Assembly: GCF_021462265.1 (NCBI RefSeq)
Contig: NZ_JAJONF010000017.1
Coordinates: 124,001 to 188,000 of the forward strand
Reading direction: 5' to 3'
From: Streptomyces shenzhenensis
Lineage (GTDB): Bacteria; Actinomycetota; Actinomycetes; Streptomycetales; Streptomycetaceae
DNA length: 64,000 nt
Part shown: positions 43,501 to 51,920 of the stretch, one piece after another
Position numbering within the stretch: position 1 is the first letter of the stretch
How the letters are laid out: each line of letters opens with the position of its first letter
The notes under the pieces: generated by a model
What the model was told of the DNA's origin: nothing
What the model saw: only the letters and a program-made list of their open reading frames with translations
The model's database searches: none
Translations under genes and position numbers: made by a program

Positions 43501-45401
43501 ACACGGAACGGGAACTGCCCGCGGTCGCGCCGGCCGTGACCGCCGAGTTGGTCGCGGCCCTCTCGCCCCGGTTGCGAAAGCGGCTGGACGCGGGCATCGC
43601 CAAGCTGGCGGACCGGCCGGTCGTCCGGGACGGCGACACCGTGCGCATCAGCGTCGACGACGAGGGCTCCGTGCTCGAACTCGTCGCTTCCGGGGGCGTC
43701 GTGGCCGCCACGGCGGGCATCCGCTGCGGCTGTCTGCTGGCCCCGGACTGCCTGCACCGGGCCGCGGCGGCTTCGGCGGCCCCGGTGGCCGACATGACAG
43801 GGAGCGCGGAGAACGCGGAGAACGCGGACGGCAGGGGAAGCGCAGCGGCCGTCGGAGCGGCGGGGACAGCGGAGGGCGCCGGGGCCGCCGAGCCGGCCGA
43901 GACCAGCAAGCACCCCGGGACCACCACGCCGTCGGAGACCACCGCACTCTCCGAGACCACCAGGCCGAAAGGGACCACCGAGCCCGCCGAACAGCCGTCA
44001 CGCGTCTCGGGCGGCCGTGAGGTACCCGGCCCCGAAGAGTCCGCGACGTCCACGCACATCAGCGCCGCGCACGCCGTTTTCGGCGCCGTGGCCGCCGTCC
44101 TCGACGCCGGTGCGGACGGTTCCGGAGCCGTTTTGCAGGCGGAGTTGCTGCGTGCCGCGCACTCCGCCCGTCTCGCGGGTCTGCCCCGGGCGGCCGCGGC
44201 GGCGGTCTCCGTGGTCACCGCGCTGCGCGCGGCCCGTGCGGCCGACCCGGCGTTCCGGCTCACCGAACTCGTGAGCACCGTGTCGGAGGCCCTGCGCGTG
44301 GCCCACCGCCTGCCGTTCGCCACGGGCGCCGAACTGGCGGAGCTGCGCGGCACCGCACGGCAGCCGTACACGCCGGACGGTTCGCTGCGGCTGTACGGCC
44401 TGTTCTCGGAGCCGGTGCTCACCGCGAGCGGCTATGCGGGCGCGGTCACCTGGACCGCGGACGCCGAGGGCCGGCTGTACACGGTCTCGGACGTGGCGCC
44501 GGGCGGCGCGGGCCGGGCGGTGGGCGCCGCCGACCGTGCCGTACGCGTCGGGGACACGGCGCTGACGCACCGCGAACTGGCGCGGGCCGGGCTCACGGTG
44601 TCGGGTGCGACGGTGTCGCCGACCGGTCGGCTGGGGGCGGGCGCGGGGGTACGGGCGGTGCGTGCTTCGGGCGCGGACTGGCGGGCCGAGCCGCTGGACC
44701 GGTTGTGGGCGGTGCCCGTGGCCGAGCAGGTCGGGCGCGCTCTGAGCGGCGGGCACGATCTCCTCTTCCTGGAGGTGACGCTGGTCGGCGCGGTGCGCGA
44801 GGCGGCGGGTGACCGTCTGCTGGCCGACTGCGGCGGTGTGCCGTTGCGGCTGACGGCGGCGCACGACCATCCGGCGCTGCCGCACCGGGACAACCTGCGG
44901 CTGCTGGCCGCCGCACGGGGCAGCCGGCTGCGGGTGATCGCGCGTCTCACCGCGGCCTCGCACGCCTGCGCCCAGCTCCTCGCGACGGGGCATCCCACGA
45001 TCGCCGGGAGCCATGTCGACCTGGGCCTGGACCGGCTCCAGCACGCGGACCTGCCGACTCCGGCACCCGCGCTCGCGCCGGTCGACGCGATGCTCACGTC
45101 CGACGAGGCGCCCCTGCACCTGCTGCGCCGCCGGGTCGAGCAGGCGGCTTCGGGCGGGCGGCGCGTGCTGGCCTTCCCGGGTGACTCCGCGGCCGATGCC
45201 CGCCGTCTGCGCCGGCACGGTCTGGGCACGGCCGGCGATGTCCTCGACGAGCTGCTCGGCGCTGCGGCGGAACGTTCGCGTGACGCCTTCGGCCGTCTGC
45301 GGCCGGCGGACACCCGCCGCTTCGCCCGGGCCTGGCTGACCGCGGCGCGCTACACGGACGAGGTCGACCGCTTGCTGTGCGCCGCCGCCTGGAGCGGATG
45401 A
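43497..45401 (+). CDS. SWIM zinc-finger protein (YehQ-like)
   Basis: A 634-aa protein with an N-terminal SWIM zinc finger, C77-x-C79-x5-C85-x-H87 in the order CGCLLAPDCLH, followed by a 100-residue Thr/Glu/Ala-rich low-complexity linker (about 100-180) and a large helical/beta domain ending with an Arg-rich helical region. SWIM domains bind nucleic acid or protein. Position as last gene of the cluster and the SWIM module match YehQ. ATG 43497 overlaps the previous stop by 4 bp. The product may provide target or DNA recognition for the MoxR-VWA machine; this is inference. Confidence 0.87.
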   Translation: MNTERELPAVAPAVTAELVAALSPRLRKRLDAGIAKLADRPVVRDGDTVRISVDDEGSVLELVASGGVVAATAGIRCGCLLAPDCLHRAAAASAAPVADMTGSAENAENADGRGSAAAVGAAGTAEGAGAAEPAETSKHPGTTTPSETTALSETTRPKGTTEPAEQPSRVSGGREVPGPEESATSTHISAAHAVFGAVAAVLDAGADGSGAVLQAELLRAAHSARLAGLPRAAAAAVSVVTALRAARAADPAFRLTELVSTVSEALRVAHRLPFATGAELAELRGTARQPYTPDGSLRLYGLFSEPVLTASGYAGAVTWTADAEGRLYTVSDVAPGGAGRAVGAADRAVRVGDTALTHRELARAGLTVSGATVSPTGRLGAGAGVRAVRASGADWRAEPLDRLWAVPVAEQVGRALSGGHDLLFLEVTLVGAVREAAGDRLLADCGGVPLRLTAAHDHPALPHRDNLRLLAAARGSRLRVIARLTAASHACAQLLATGHPTIAGSHVDLGLDRLQHADLPTPAPALAPVDAMLTSDEAPLHLLRRRVEQAASGGRRVLAFPGDSAADARRLRRHGLGTAGDVLDELLGAAAERSRDAFGRLRPADTRRFARAWLTAARYTDEVDRLLCAAAWSG

Positions 45402-45583
45402 CCGGCCACGACGACCGTACGCGGGCCGCCGCTCGTTCGGCACCCGTGACCGCCTCGGCACGGTGCCGAACGCCCAGCGGCCGGGGCCTGGTGCGGACGC
45501 CGGATCGGACACCGGGTGGCAGGGAGCCGGCCGCCGCAAATCCCGTGGACAGCGTCTTCGCCCCTCCGGCACAGTGGCCGATC

Positions 45584-46324
45584 GTGACGAGCAGTGAACT
45601 GTGGGGCCAAGCCGAAGCGGACCGCTACGACGACGAGGAGACCGAGATGTCCTCGGCGGCGGTGCTCGGACCGACCGTCGACTTCCTCGCCGGACTCACC
45701 GGAGACGGCCGGGCGTTGGAGTTCGCCATCGGCACGGGACGGGTCGGTGTCCCGCTCCGGGAGCGCGGCGTGCCCGTGACGGGCGTCGAGTTCTCCGAGC
45801 ACATGGTGGCGGTCCTGCGGCGAAAGACCGACGAGGAGACCCTGCCGGTCGTGATCGGAGACATGGCCACGGCCACCGTGCCCGGTGAGTTCGCCCTGGT
45901 CTATCTCGTCTACAACACGATCTCGAACCTGCTCACCCAGGACGAGCAGGTCGAGTGCTTCCGCAACGCGGCCCGGCATCTGCGGCCCGGTGGCCGGTTC
46001 GTGATCGAACTGGGGGTGCCGCCGCTGCGGCTGCTGCCCCCCGGCCAGGTCGCGGTGCCGTTCGACGTCTCCGCCGGGCACCTCGGCTTCGACACCTTCG
46101 ACCTGGTCGAGCAGATCCTCGTCTCGCACCACCTCACCCGTGACGGCGCGGACGGCCGCTACCGCCGGGGCGCCTCCCGCCACCGGTACGCATGGCCCGC
46201 GGAGCTGGACCTGATGGCCCGGATCGCGGGCCTCGAACTGGAGCGCCGGGTGGCCGACTGGGACGGCTCTGCCTTCACCCAGGACTCCACGAAGCACATC
46301 TCGGTATGGCGCAAACCGGCGTGA
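45584..46324 (+). CDS. Class I SAM-dependent methyltransferase
   Basis: A 246-aa methyltransferase. Motif I is ALEFAIGTGRVGVPLRERG (about residues 43-61), with GVEFSEHM as motif II acidic region, GDMATATVPGEFALVYLVYNTISNLLTQ as motif post-II/III, and HLRPGGRFVIEL the usual core strand. GTG 45584 gives the standard length. It is separated by 182 bp from the SWIM gene and converges on the reverse-strand biosynthetic-looking operon through a shared hairpin terminator. Substrate not predictable; it might act on that operon's product but is not cotranscribed with it. Confidence 0.87.
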   Translation: MTSSELWGQAEADRYDDEETEMSSAAVLGPTVDFLAGLTGDGRALEFAIGTGRVGVPLRERGVPVTGVEFSEHMVAVLRRKTDEETLPVVIGDMATATVPGEFALVYLVYNTISNLLTQDEQVECFRNAARHLRPGGRFVIELGVPPLRLLPPGQVAVPFDVSAGHLGFDTFDLVEQILVSHHLTRDGADGRYRRGASRHRYAWPAELDLMARIAGLELERRVADWDGSAFTQDSTKHISVWRKPA

Positions 46325-46385
46325 CCGGTCGCGGCCGGGCGTCGCGGCCGGCCGAACGATTCACAGCGCCCGCCCCGCCCGGCAC

Positions 46386-46409
46386 CGGCTGACCGGCACC
46401 GGTCAGCCG
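46386..46409. terminator. Bidirectional hairpin between convergent genes
   Basis: A perfect inverted repeat with 11-bp arms (CGGCTGACCGG / CCGGTCAGCCG) and a 2-base centre. It contains the stop codon of the reverse MFS gene (46403-46405) and lies 62 bp after the methyltransferase stop, so it can end both transcripts. Confidence 0.75.
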
Positions 46410-47566
46410 CTCACCGGCGTCCACTGGATCCGCGTGCTGCTCAGGGAGACCACGACGGCCGCCGCCGCGACGACCGCGAGACCCCACACCAGGCTGCTGG
46501 AGCTCGCCACGAAGCCGATGACCGGCGGGCCGGCCAGCAGGCCCGTGGTGCCCATGGCCGCGACCAGTGCCAGCGCCTGCGAGCCCTGTTTCGCCGCGGC
46601 GACGTAGACGCACGGGGTCACCGCGGCACAGCCGAGTCCGACGCAGGCGAACCCGAGGAGCGCCGCCGCCACTCCCCCGCTGAGCAGGGCGAAGGCCAGC
46701 CCCGCGGCGGCGAGGGCGCTGCCGACCAGCACGACGCGGCCGTCGCCCCAGCGGCTGCGCCAGCCGTCGGCGAAGACGCGGGCCAGCACCATCATGCCGG
46801 AGACCACGGCGATCCCCATCGGCGCCAACTCCGCGGACGCCTTGGCGACTTCCCGCAGGTAGAGGGCGGACCAGTCGTTCATGGCGCCCTCGGTCACGGT
46901 GCCGAACGCCATGGCGCAGCACATCCAGAGCGTCACGCGGGAGGGCAGGCTCCATCCGGCGCGGCTCGTGCTCCGCTTCTCCTGAGCGGGAGCCTCGTCC
47001 TGGAGAAGACCGGGGCGTGCCAGAGCGGTCAGCGAGACGAGGACGACGGCGGCCACGCCGAAGTGCGCCGCGACGGACGAGGTGGCCGCGTTCATGCCCG
47101 AGGCGAGCAGCGCGGCGAGCAGCGAGCCGGCGCTGAACGTCGCGTGCAGTCTGGCCATGGTGTTGCGTGCGTACCGGGTCTCCAGCGCCGTTCCCTGCGC
47201 GTTCATGGCCACGTTCAGGCACCCCACGCCCACCCCGTCGGCCACCATGACCAGCAGGGCGACCGGATAGTCCGGAGCGAACGCGAGCGCCAGGAGCAGC
47301 AGTGTCAGGCCGAGGGCGGACAGCAGTGCCAGCCGGGCGGAGCCCAGCCGTCTCATGAGCACCGGGACCACGGGGAAGGAGGCGACGGCGCCGATACCGG
47401 CCGCCATCAGCAGCACCCCGACCTCGGCCGCGGTCAGCCCGAGGTCCGCCTTGATGGCGGGGATCCGCGCGGCCCAGGTGGCGTACTGGAAGCCGAGCGA
47501 GCAGAACAGCGCGGCGATGGCCAGCCGGCTGCGCTGGAAGGGATCACGGACAGGGAACACGCACAT
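46403..47566 (-). CDS. MFS transporter (12 TMS exporter-like)
   Basis: A 387-aa inner-membrane protein with 12 hydrophobic helices in two six-helix halves linked by a hydrophilic loop (ARPGLLQDEAPAQEKRSTSRAG). The first helix region FQYATWAARIPAIKADLGLTAAEVGVLL and DGVGVGCLNVAMNAQGTALE resemble the YbjJ/FucP-like MFS subgroup. ATG 47566 lies 23 bp inside the upstream GNAT gene, so it is the last member of the five-gene operon, the natural position for an exporter of the pathway product. A TTG at 47569 is possible but less likely. Confidence 0.88.
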   Translation of the reverse strand: MCVFPVRDPFQRSRLAIAALFCSLGFQYATWAARIPAIKADLGLTAAEVGVLLMAAGIGAVASFPVVPVLMRRLGSARLALLSALGLTLLLLALAFAPDYPVALLVMVADGVGVGCLNVAMNAQGTALETRYARNTMARLHATFSAGSLLAALLASGMNAATSSVAAHFGVAAVVLVSLTALARPGLLQDEAPAQEKRSTSRAGWSLPSRVTLWMCCAMAFGTVTEGAMNDWSALYLREVAKASAELAPMGIAVVSGMMVLARVFADGWRSRWGDGRVVLVGSALAAAGLAFALLSGGVAAALLGFACVGLGCAAVTPCVYVAAAKQGSQALALVAAMGTTGLLAGPPVIGFVASSSSLVWGLAVVAAAAVVVSLSSTRIQWTPVSG

Positions 47567-48089
47567 CAACTCGCTTCGTCGACTCGGCCGTCGTACGGGA
47601 CATATAGACGGCGTTCGCGCCGTATCCGTCCGGGGAGATGCCGGGGTACGCGGTGAACCCGCGTGCCGACCAGAAGGGTTCGCTGCGGCCGACGGCGATC
47701 AGCGAGATCCGCTGGAATCCGCGTGCGGCGGCGGCCAGGGTGAGGTGGTTGAGCAGGCGCGCGCCCAGTCCCCTGCCGCGCAGCCGCTCCGCGACGACGA
47801 TGTCGTGCAGGTGCAGGTTGCGAGGCGGACGGGAGGGGATCGCGGGTTCCTCCGCCCGTTCGAGGTCCGGGTATCCGAAGGGCGGATACGGCAGTGCCAG
47901 CAGGTATCCGGCCGGCTGGGAGCCGACGTCCAGGACGAAACAGGTCTCCGGCGAGGCGTCGGCCCTGGAGCGCAGGGCCGCCCGCCCCTCGGAGAGGCCG
48001 AGATCCGTATAGGCCAGGGATTCCATCGCGGCGATGGCGTCCCAGTCGGCGTCGGCGATGTGGCGTATGCGTACGCCGTCGCCGTTCAC
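47544..48089 (-). CDS. GNAT family N-acetyltransferase
   Basis: A 181-aa acetyltransferase: VRIRHIADADWDAIAAMESLAY at the start, LHLHDIVVAERLRGRGLGARLLNHLTLAAAARGF as the acetyl-CoA binding motif A (R/Q-x-x-G-x-G/A), and LIAVGRSEPFWSARGFTAYPG as motif B with the catalytic-region Tyr. The N-terminal arrangement resembles diamine/amino-sugar acetyltransferases. GTG 48089 overlaps the decarboxylase stop by 4 bp. Acting after a decarboxylase it would plausibly acetylate the amine formed, either as biosynthetic step or self-protection. Substrate inferred only. Confidence 0.87.
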   Translation of the reverse strand: MNGDGVRIRHIADADWDAIAAMESLAYTDLGLSEGRAALRSRADASPETCFVLDVGSQPAGYLLALPYPPFGYPDLERAEEPAIPSRPPRNLHLHDIVVAERLRGRGLGARLLNHLTLAAAARGFQRISLIAVGRSEPFWSARGFTAYPGISPDGYGANAVYMSRTTAESTKRVDVRVPCP

Positions 48090-49276
48090 GGCTGCCCTCC
48101 GTCGACGCACGTGTACGGGAGCGGGGCGAATCCGTTGAAGCCCCGGGTCGTGTAGCTGAGCGCGTAGGCGCCGCTGGAGAGCACCCAGACGGGGTCGCCG
48201 GACGCCAGGTCCCGGGGGACGTGGACGAGGGCGTGTCCCTGGGGGTAGGCGTCGTCGCTGTCGCAGGTGGGCCCCGCCACGACGGCGGGGACGTACTCGG
48301 CGCCGGGGTGGGTGGGGAAGACGAGGGGGTACTGCAGGGCGTCCATCTCGTAGAGCCCGTTGAACCTGCCGCAGCTCAGGTAGAGCCAGTGCTGCCGCTC
48401 ACCGTCGGGCCGGCGCCGCTCGGCCAGGCGGGCCACCTGGGCGCGGACGGCCCCGTGGTCGGCGACGAGGTGGCGGCCCGGCTCCATGACGAACGCGAGG
48501 TGCTCGCCGTGCACCCGTCTGAGGTGACGCATGCCCTCGCGGATGACGGCGAAGATCTTGTCCAGCGGGGGGTCCAGGGGCAGACCGTGCCGGTCGAGGT
48601 ATCCGAGGGCCGGCAGACCGCCGCCGAGGTTGACGTGGTCCAGGACGATGCCGCGCCGGCCCAGGGCGGTCAGGACGTCCGCCAGGCACTCGACGGCGCT
48701 GTGCCAGGCGTCGGCCGTCATCTGCTGGGAGCCGACGTGCACCGACAGCCCGGAGGGTGTCAGGCCGGCCTCCCGGGCCGCCTGAAGGATCCGTACCGCG
48801 TCCGCGGGCGAGCAGCCGAACTTGTGGCTCAGTCCCCACAGCGCCCCGTCCCCGCTCGTCGCCAGCCGGCAGAACACGCGGGCTCCGGGGGCGTGGGCCG
48901 CGATGGCCGCCAGGTCCTCGGCGCTGTCGGTCGCGAAGTCCCGGACGCCGAGGCGATAGGCGTCGGCGATGTCCCGGTCGGACTTGACGGTGTTGCCGTA
49001 GTGGGTCCTGCCGGCCGGCACGCCGGCGCGGACCGCCTGCTCCAGTTCGCCGGGGCTCGCCCCGTCGACCCCCGCGCCCCTGCTCGCGAGGCAGGCGAGC
49101 ACCTCGTCCACCGGGCAGGACTTCATGGCGAACCTGACGTCGACACCGGGCAGTTCACGCCGCAGGGTGTCGTAGCCGCGCCGGATCGCGGCCAGGTCGA
49201 AGAAGATCCCGTCCTCGGTGGCGCCCGCCAGGGCGGCGAGCAGGGGTGCGGAGGCGCGGGCCAGGGCCGCCGTCAC
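48086..49276 (-). CDS. Fold-type III PLP-dependent amino acid decarboxylase
   Basis: A 396-aa alanine-racemase-fold decarboxylase of the ornithine/diaminopimelate group. RFAMKSCP carries the PLP lysine K52, HVGSQ (H180) stacks on the cofactor, NLGGGLPALGY binds the phosphate, EPGRHLVA (E265) contacts the pyridine ring region, and GPTCDSDD contains the catalytic C338 and specificity-determining D339. The CDSDD form fits ODC-like enzymes more than DAP decarboxylase, but the substrate cannot be fixed. It overlaps genes on both sides by 4 bp, so it is tightly coupled within the operon. Confidence 0.9.
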   Translation of the reverse strand: MTAALARASAPLLAALAGATEDGIFFDLAAIRRGYDTLRRELPGVDVRFAMKSCPVDEVLACLASRGAGVDGASPGELEQAVRAGVPAGRTHYGNTVKSDRDIADAYRLGVRDFATDSAEDLAAIAAHAPGARVFCRLATSGDGALWGLSHKFGCSPADAVRILQAAREAGLTPSGLSVHVGSQQMTADAWHSAVECLADVLTALGRRGIVLDHVNLGGGLPALGYLDRHGLPLDPPLDKIFAVIREGMRHLRRVHGEHLAFVMEPGRHLVADHGAVRAQVARLAERRRPDGERQHWLYLSCGRFNGLYEMDALQYPLVFPTHPGAEYVPAVVAGPTCDSDDAYPQGHALVHVPRDLASGDPVWVLSSGAYALSYTTRGFNGFAPLPYTCVDGGQP

Positions 49277-50592
49277 GGCCGCTGCCCGGGCGTCCGGGGT
49301 ACGTGACTGCGGCGGGCCGCGCCGACCAGCGGCTCCCAGCTCTCCGTCAGCAGGGCGAAGTCCTCGATGTCGCCGCGCGCCTCGTCGAGGAGGCGGGCCC
49401 GGCGCGAGCGGAGGACGTCGGCGAACTCGGCGTACCGCCCGCCGAGTCGGCGGTAGGCGGTGTCGAGGACGTCCAGCCGGTGGACGTTCTCGCTGCGGTC
49501 GAGCCCCGCGCTCTGTCTCGCCAGCCGGGCCACGAGGGATGCCCGCACCTGCCCCTGCGCGTCGAGCAGCTCGGCGCCCGCGCGGGCCATGTGGTCGTAG
49601 ACGTAGTTGAAGTAGAGCATCGAGAGCAGGAACTTGACGAAGCGCAGTTGGTACGCCGTGAACCCGGAGCCGGTCCGGCGTTCGCCGGTGTAGAAGTTGA
49701 CGATGTTCCGGTTGTGCAGGACGCCTGGCAGCGCGGCGTCGTGGACCAGGTGGATCAGGAAGTAGTCGCTGCCGATGGTGTCGGTCGCCGGCGGCAGGGG
49801 CACGTGTTCGTGCACGCCGTGGAAGGCGATGTTGCACATGTCCACGCGCATGGGGTCGACCACGGTCAGGGTGGAGTGGTCCGCGGTGAAGGTGTCGGCG
49901 CCGGCGCCCCGGAAGGACTCGTCGACGAGTTGCCGCTTGCGTTCGGGCGACCAGTCCATGGGTGCCCACAGACCGACCATGTCGTGGTACACGCCGGGGT
50001 CGATCCGTCGTATCTCACCGATGTCGACGGACAGTTCACCGACGAAGGAGCTGCCGGCCATGGCCACCGGCCGGTTCATGCGGTCGGCGGCGAGTGCGGT
50101 CTCGGTGACGTGGCGGGCGGCGTCGGCCGCGGGCCCGCCGAGTGACAGCAGTTCGTGGTGGACGGGGTAGACGGGCTCGCCGTCGACGACCTGGTAGCGG
50201 CTGTCGGAGTCCCTGCGGTGCACGGACTCGCAGCCGAGCGCGGCGGCGAGGAGGAAGGCGCGGTTGGTGCAGGCGCCGTAGGAGAGGCCGGCCGGAAGCA
50301 TCAGGTCCAGGAGCAGGTCGGGCTTCACGGCCCCGGACCGGTCGATCGCGCGCCGGAGGAAGTCACGCTGCCGCGCCTCGTCGAGGTGGTGCACGACGAT
50401 CCTCGGGTCGTGCGGTATCCGGCGCACGGTCTCCGCGTGCTCGGCGTAGGCCGGTTCGGCGCAGGAGTCCAGGATCAGCAGGTGCACCTCGGCGTCGAAG
50501 TGCTCCACGGCGTAGGCCGCTTCCCCGGCCACGGCGGTGATCGTGGCCGCGCAGGGCCTGTTGGTCGGCAGGGTCAGGCAGATTCGGCGCAT
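49273..50592 (-). CDS. DUF6271 family protein (possible GT-A-like enzyme)
   Basis: A 439-aa soluble protein. The start RRICLTLPTNRPCAATITAV and HLLILDSCAEP have the alternating strand-helix pattern of a nucleotide-binding Rossmann-like fold, and CESVHRRDSDSRYQ (DSD at about 128-130) resembles the metal-binding DxD of GT-A glycosyltransferases. Later motifs are FHGVHEHVPLPPATDTIGSDYFLIHLVHDAALPG. I recall this as DUF6271, found in small biosynthetic-type loci; activity is not established to my knowledge. ATG 50592 lies 19 bp inside the dioxygenase gene and its stop overlaps the decarboxylase. Confidence 0.72.
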   Translation of the reverse strand: MRRICLTLPTNRPCAATITAVAGEAAYAVEHFDAEVHLLILDSCAEPAYAEHAETVRRIPHDPRIVVHHLDEARQRDFLRRAIDRSGAVKPDLLLDLMLPAGLSYGACTNRAFLLAAALGCESVHRRDSDSRYQVVDGEPVYPVHHELLSLGGPAADAARHVTETALAADRMNRPVAMAGSSFVGELSVDIGEIRRIDPGVYHDMVGLWAPMDWSPERKRQLVDESFRGAGADTFTADHSTLTVVDPMRVDMCNIAFHGVHEHVPLPPATDTIGSDYFLIHLVHDAALPGVLHNRNIVNFYTGERRTGSGFTAYQLRFVKFLLSMLYFNYVYDHMARAGAELLDAQGQVRASLVARLARQSAGLDRSENVHRLDVLDTAYRRLGGRYAEFADVLRSRRARLLDEARGDIEDFALLTESWEPLVGAARRSHVPRTPGQRP

Positions 50593-51638
50593 GTCTCTTC
50601 TCCGGCCGGCTGCTCCAGGTCCGCCCCGGTCCAGGAGGTGAGGCCCAGCAGCCTGGCGCCGAGTTCGTCGAGGGTGGCCCTCCCGTACCGCAGGGACTCG
50701 TGCCGGGTGGCGTCGCCCAGCAGCGTCGCGTTCCAGTCGGGCGTGGCGAGGGTCCGCCATGACTCGACCCGGGAACGCCGCAGCGTTTCGTGGGACTCCA
50801 GCGCCGGCATCATCGACAGGTACTGGACCGCCCGCACCGTCTGCTCGGAGGTGTTCGGTGCCACGCCGTGGGCCAGCAGACCGTTGAAGATCAGCAGGTC
50901 ACCGGCTTCCAGTTCCGGTCGCACCACGGGGAACTCGGCGCGGTCGATCCTGGGCCGGATCGGGTCGCGGTCCTCGGGCTGGAACGCCTTCCACTGGTCG
51001 AAACGCTTGAACAGCTCGGGGCAGCACTGGAAGCCGCCCAGTTCCGGCCCGGTGTCGGTCAGGGCGATGATCCCCTGGACTCGCTGCGGGAGCACACCGA
51101 GCGTGGTGTCGACATCCCAGTGCAGCTCGATGTCGAAGCCCTCCTCCGTGCCCGGGATCAGGGCCCGGTCACGGTTCTTGATGTTGGGCGGGTTCAGGTT
51201 GAGCCGGTCGAGCGTCACCCACAGCTCTTCGCAGTCCCAGACGTCGACGAACGCGTCGTAGACCCGGCGGGTCTGGCGGCTGTCCCAGAGGAGCTGGTGG
51301 TGGTAGGCCTCGACGAAGCCGTAGATGTGCAGGTCCCGGTCCAGGTCGGAGCGGTACTCGCGCTCCTCGTACCAGGTCTCCGGGCGCTCGGGGTCCAGTC
51401 CCTGGAACTCCCAGGCGAAGTCGAGCAGCCGGCGGGCCGCGGCGGCGGGGACGGCCTGCTTCACCACCACGTAGCCGTACGTCTGCCAGTGGGCGAAGTC
51501 CTCCTCGGACAGGACTCGCAGCGGGCGGGTCTTGGTCAGGTCCCGCAGGGGTGTCTGGGCGAGATAGGTCTCGCCGTCCGAGCTGAAGTAGGGGATGTCC
51601 GAGGGGGCTCGATGGAGATAACGGTCAGTCGTGGGCAT
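50574..51638 (-). CDS. Phytanoyl-CoA dioxygenase family (Fe/2-oxoglutarate oxygenase)
   Basis: A 354-aa non-heme iron oxygenase. The double-stranded beta-helix carries H173-x-D175 in ELHWDVD, the distal H257 in NGLLAHGVAPN, and R269 in TVRAVQYL for 2-oxoglutarate. These enzymes hydroxylate or desaturate small molecules or amino acids in secondary metabolism. ATG 51638 is preferred over GTG 51650 because GGAG precedes it by six bases. As first gene of the operon it lies next to a 282-bp divergent promoter region with two DasR-like palindromes. Confidence 0.9.
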   Translation of the reverse strand: MPTTDRYLHRAPSDIPYFSSDGETYLAQTPLRDLTKTRPLRVLSEEDFAHWQTYGYVVVKQAVPAAAARRLLDFAWEFQGLDPERPETWYEEREYRSDLDRDLHIYGFVEAYHHQLLWDSRQTRRVYDAFVDVWDCEELWVTLDRLNLNPPNIKNRDRALIPGTEEGFDIELHWDVDTTLGVLPQRVQGIIALTDTGPELGGFQCCPELFKRFDQWKAFQPEDRDPIRPRIDRAEFPVVRPELEAGDLLIFNGLLAHGVAPNTSEQTVRAVQYLSMMPALESHETLRRSRVESWRTLATPDWNATLLGDATRHESLRYGRATLDELGARLLGLTSWTGADLEQPAGEETCAESA

Positions 51639-51780
51639 ACGGTGCTCCACACCTCGATCTCAGGTACCGGCGGCCCGACCGGGTCGCCAACTGCGCGGAG
51701 TGAGGGGCCGGGGACCGTTCCGGCAGGGTCACTGCACCACGGGCCGCACCAGCCCCTCTTCGAACTCGCGTACCTCCAAC

Positions 51781-51794
51781 TTGGACTAGACCAA
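51781..51794. promoter_or_regulatory. DasR-operator-like site 1
   Basis: TTGGACTAGACCAA, symmetric at six of seven pairs, fits the dre consensus (about ACTGGTCTAGACCAGT) at 11 of 16 positions, including the rare CTAGACCA core. It lies about 145 bp upstream of the dioxygenase operon and just downstream, on the reverse strand, of a TTGACA hexamer (51807-51802). Confidence 0.5.
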
Positions 51795-51890
51795 CTCATC
51801 CTGTCAAACACCCCAGTTGACGGCGCGCTTTCGCCAACAGGACGCACCCCGGGCGCACTTGACACGAGTGGTTAGCCTGACGGAGACGCA

Positions 51891-51904
51891 TTGGTCTGTA
51901 CCAA
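51891..51904. promoter_or_regulatory. DasR-operator-like site 2
   Basis: TTGGTCTGTACCAA has perfect TTGGT/ACCAA arms and also agrees with the dre consensus at 11 of 16 positions. It ends immediately before the AGGAGGG ribosome site of the GH3 gene, downstream of a TTGACA (51859-51864), a typical repressor position. Confidence 0.5.
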
Positions 51905-51920
51905 CAGGAGGGTGCACGCT

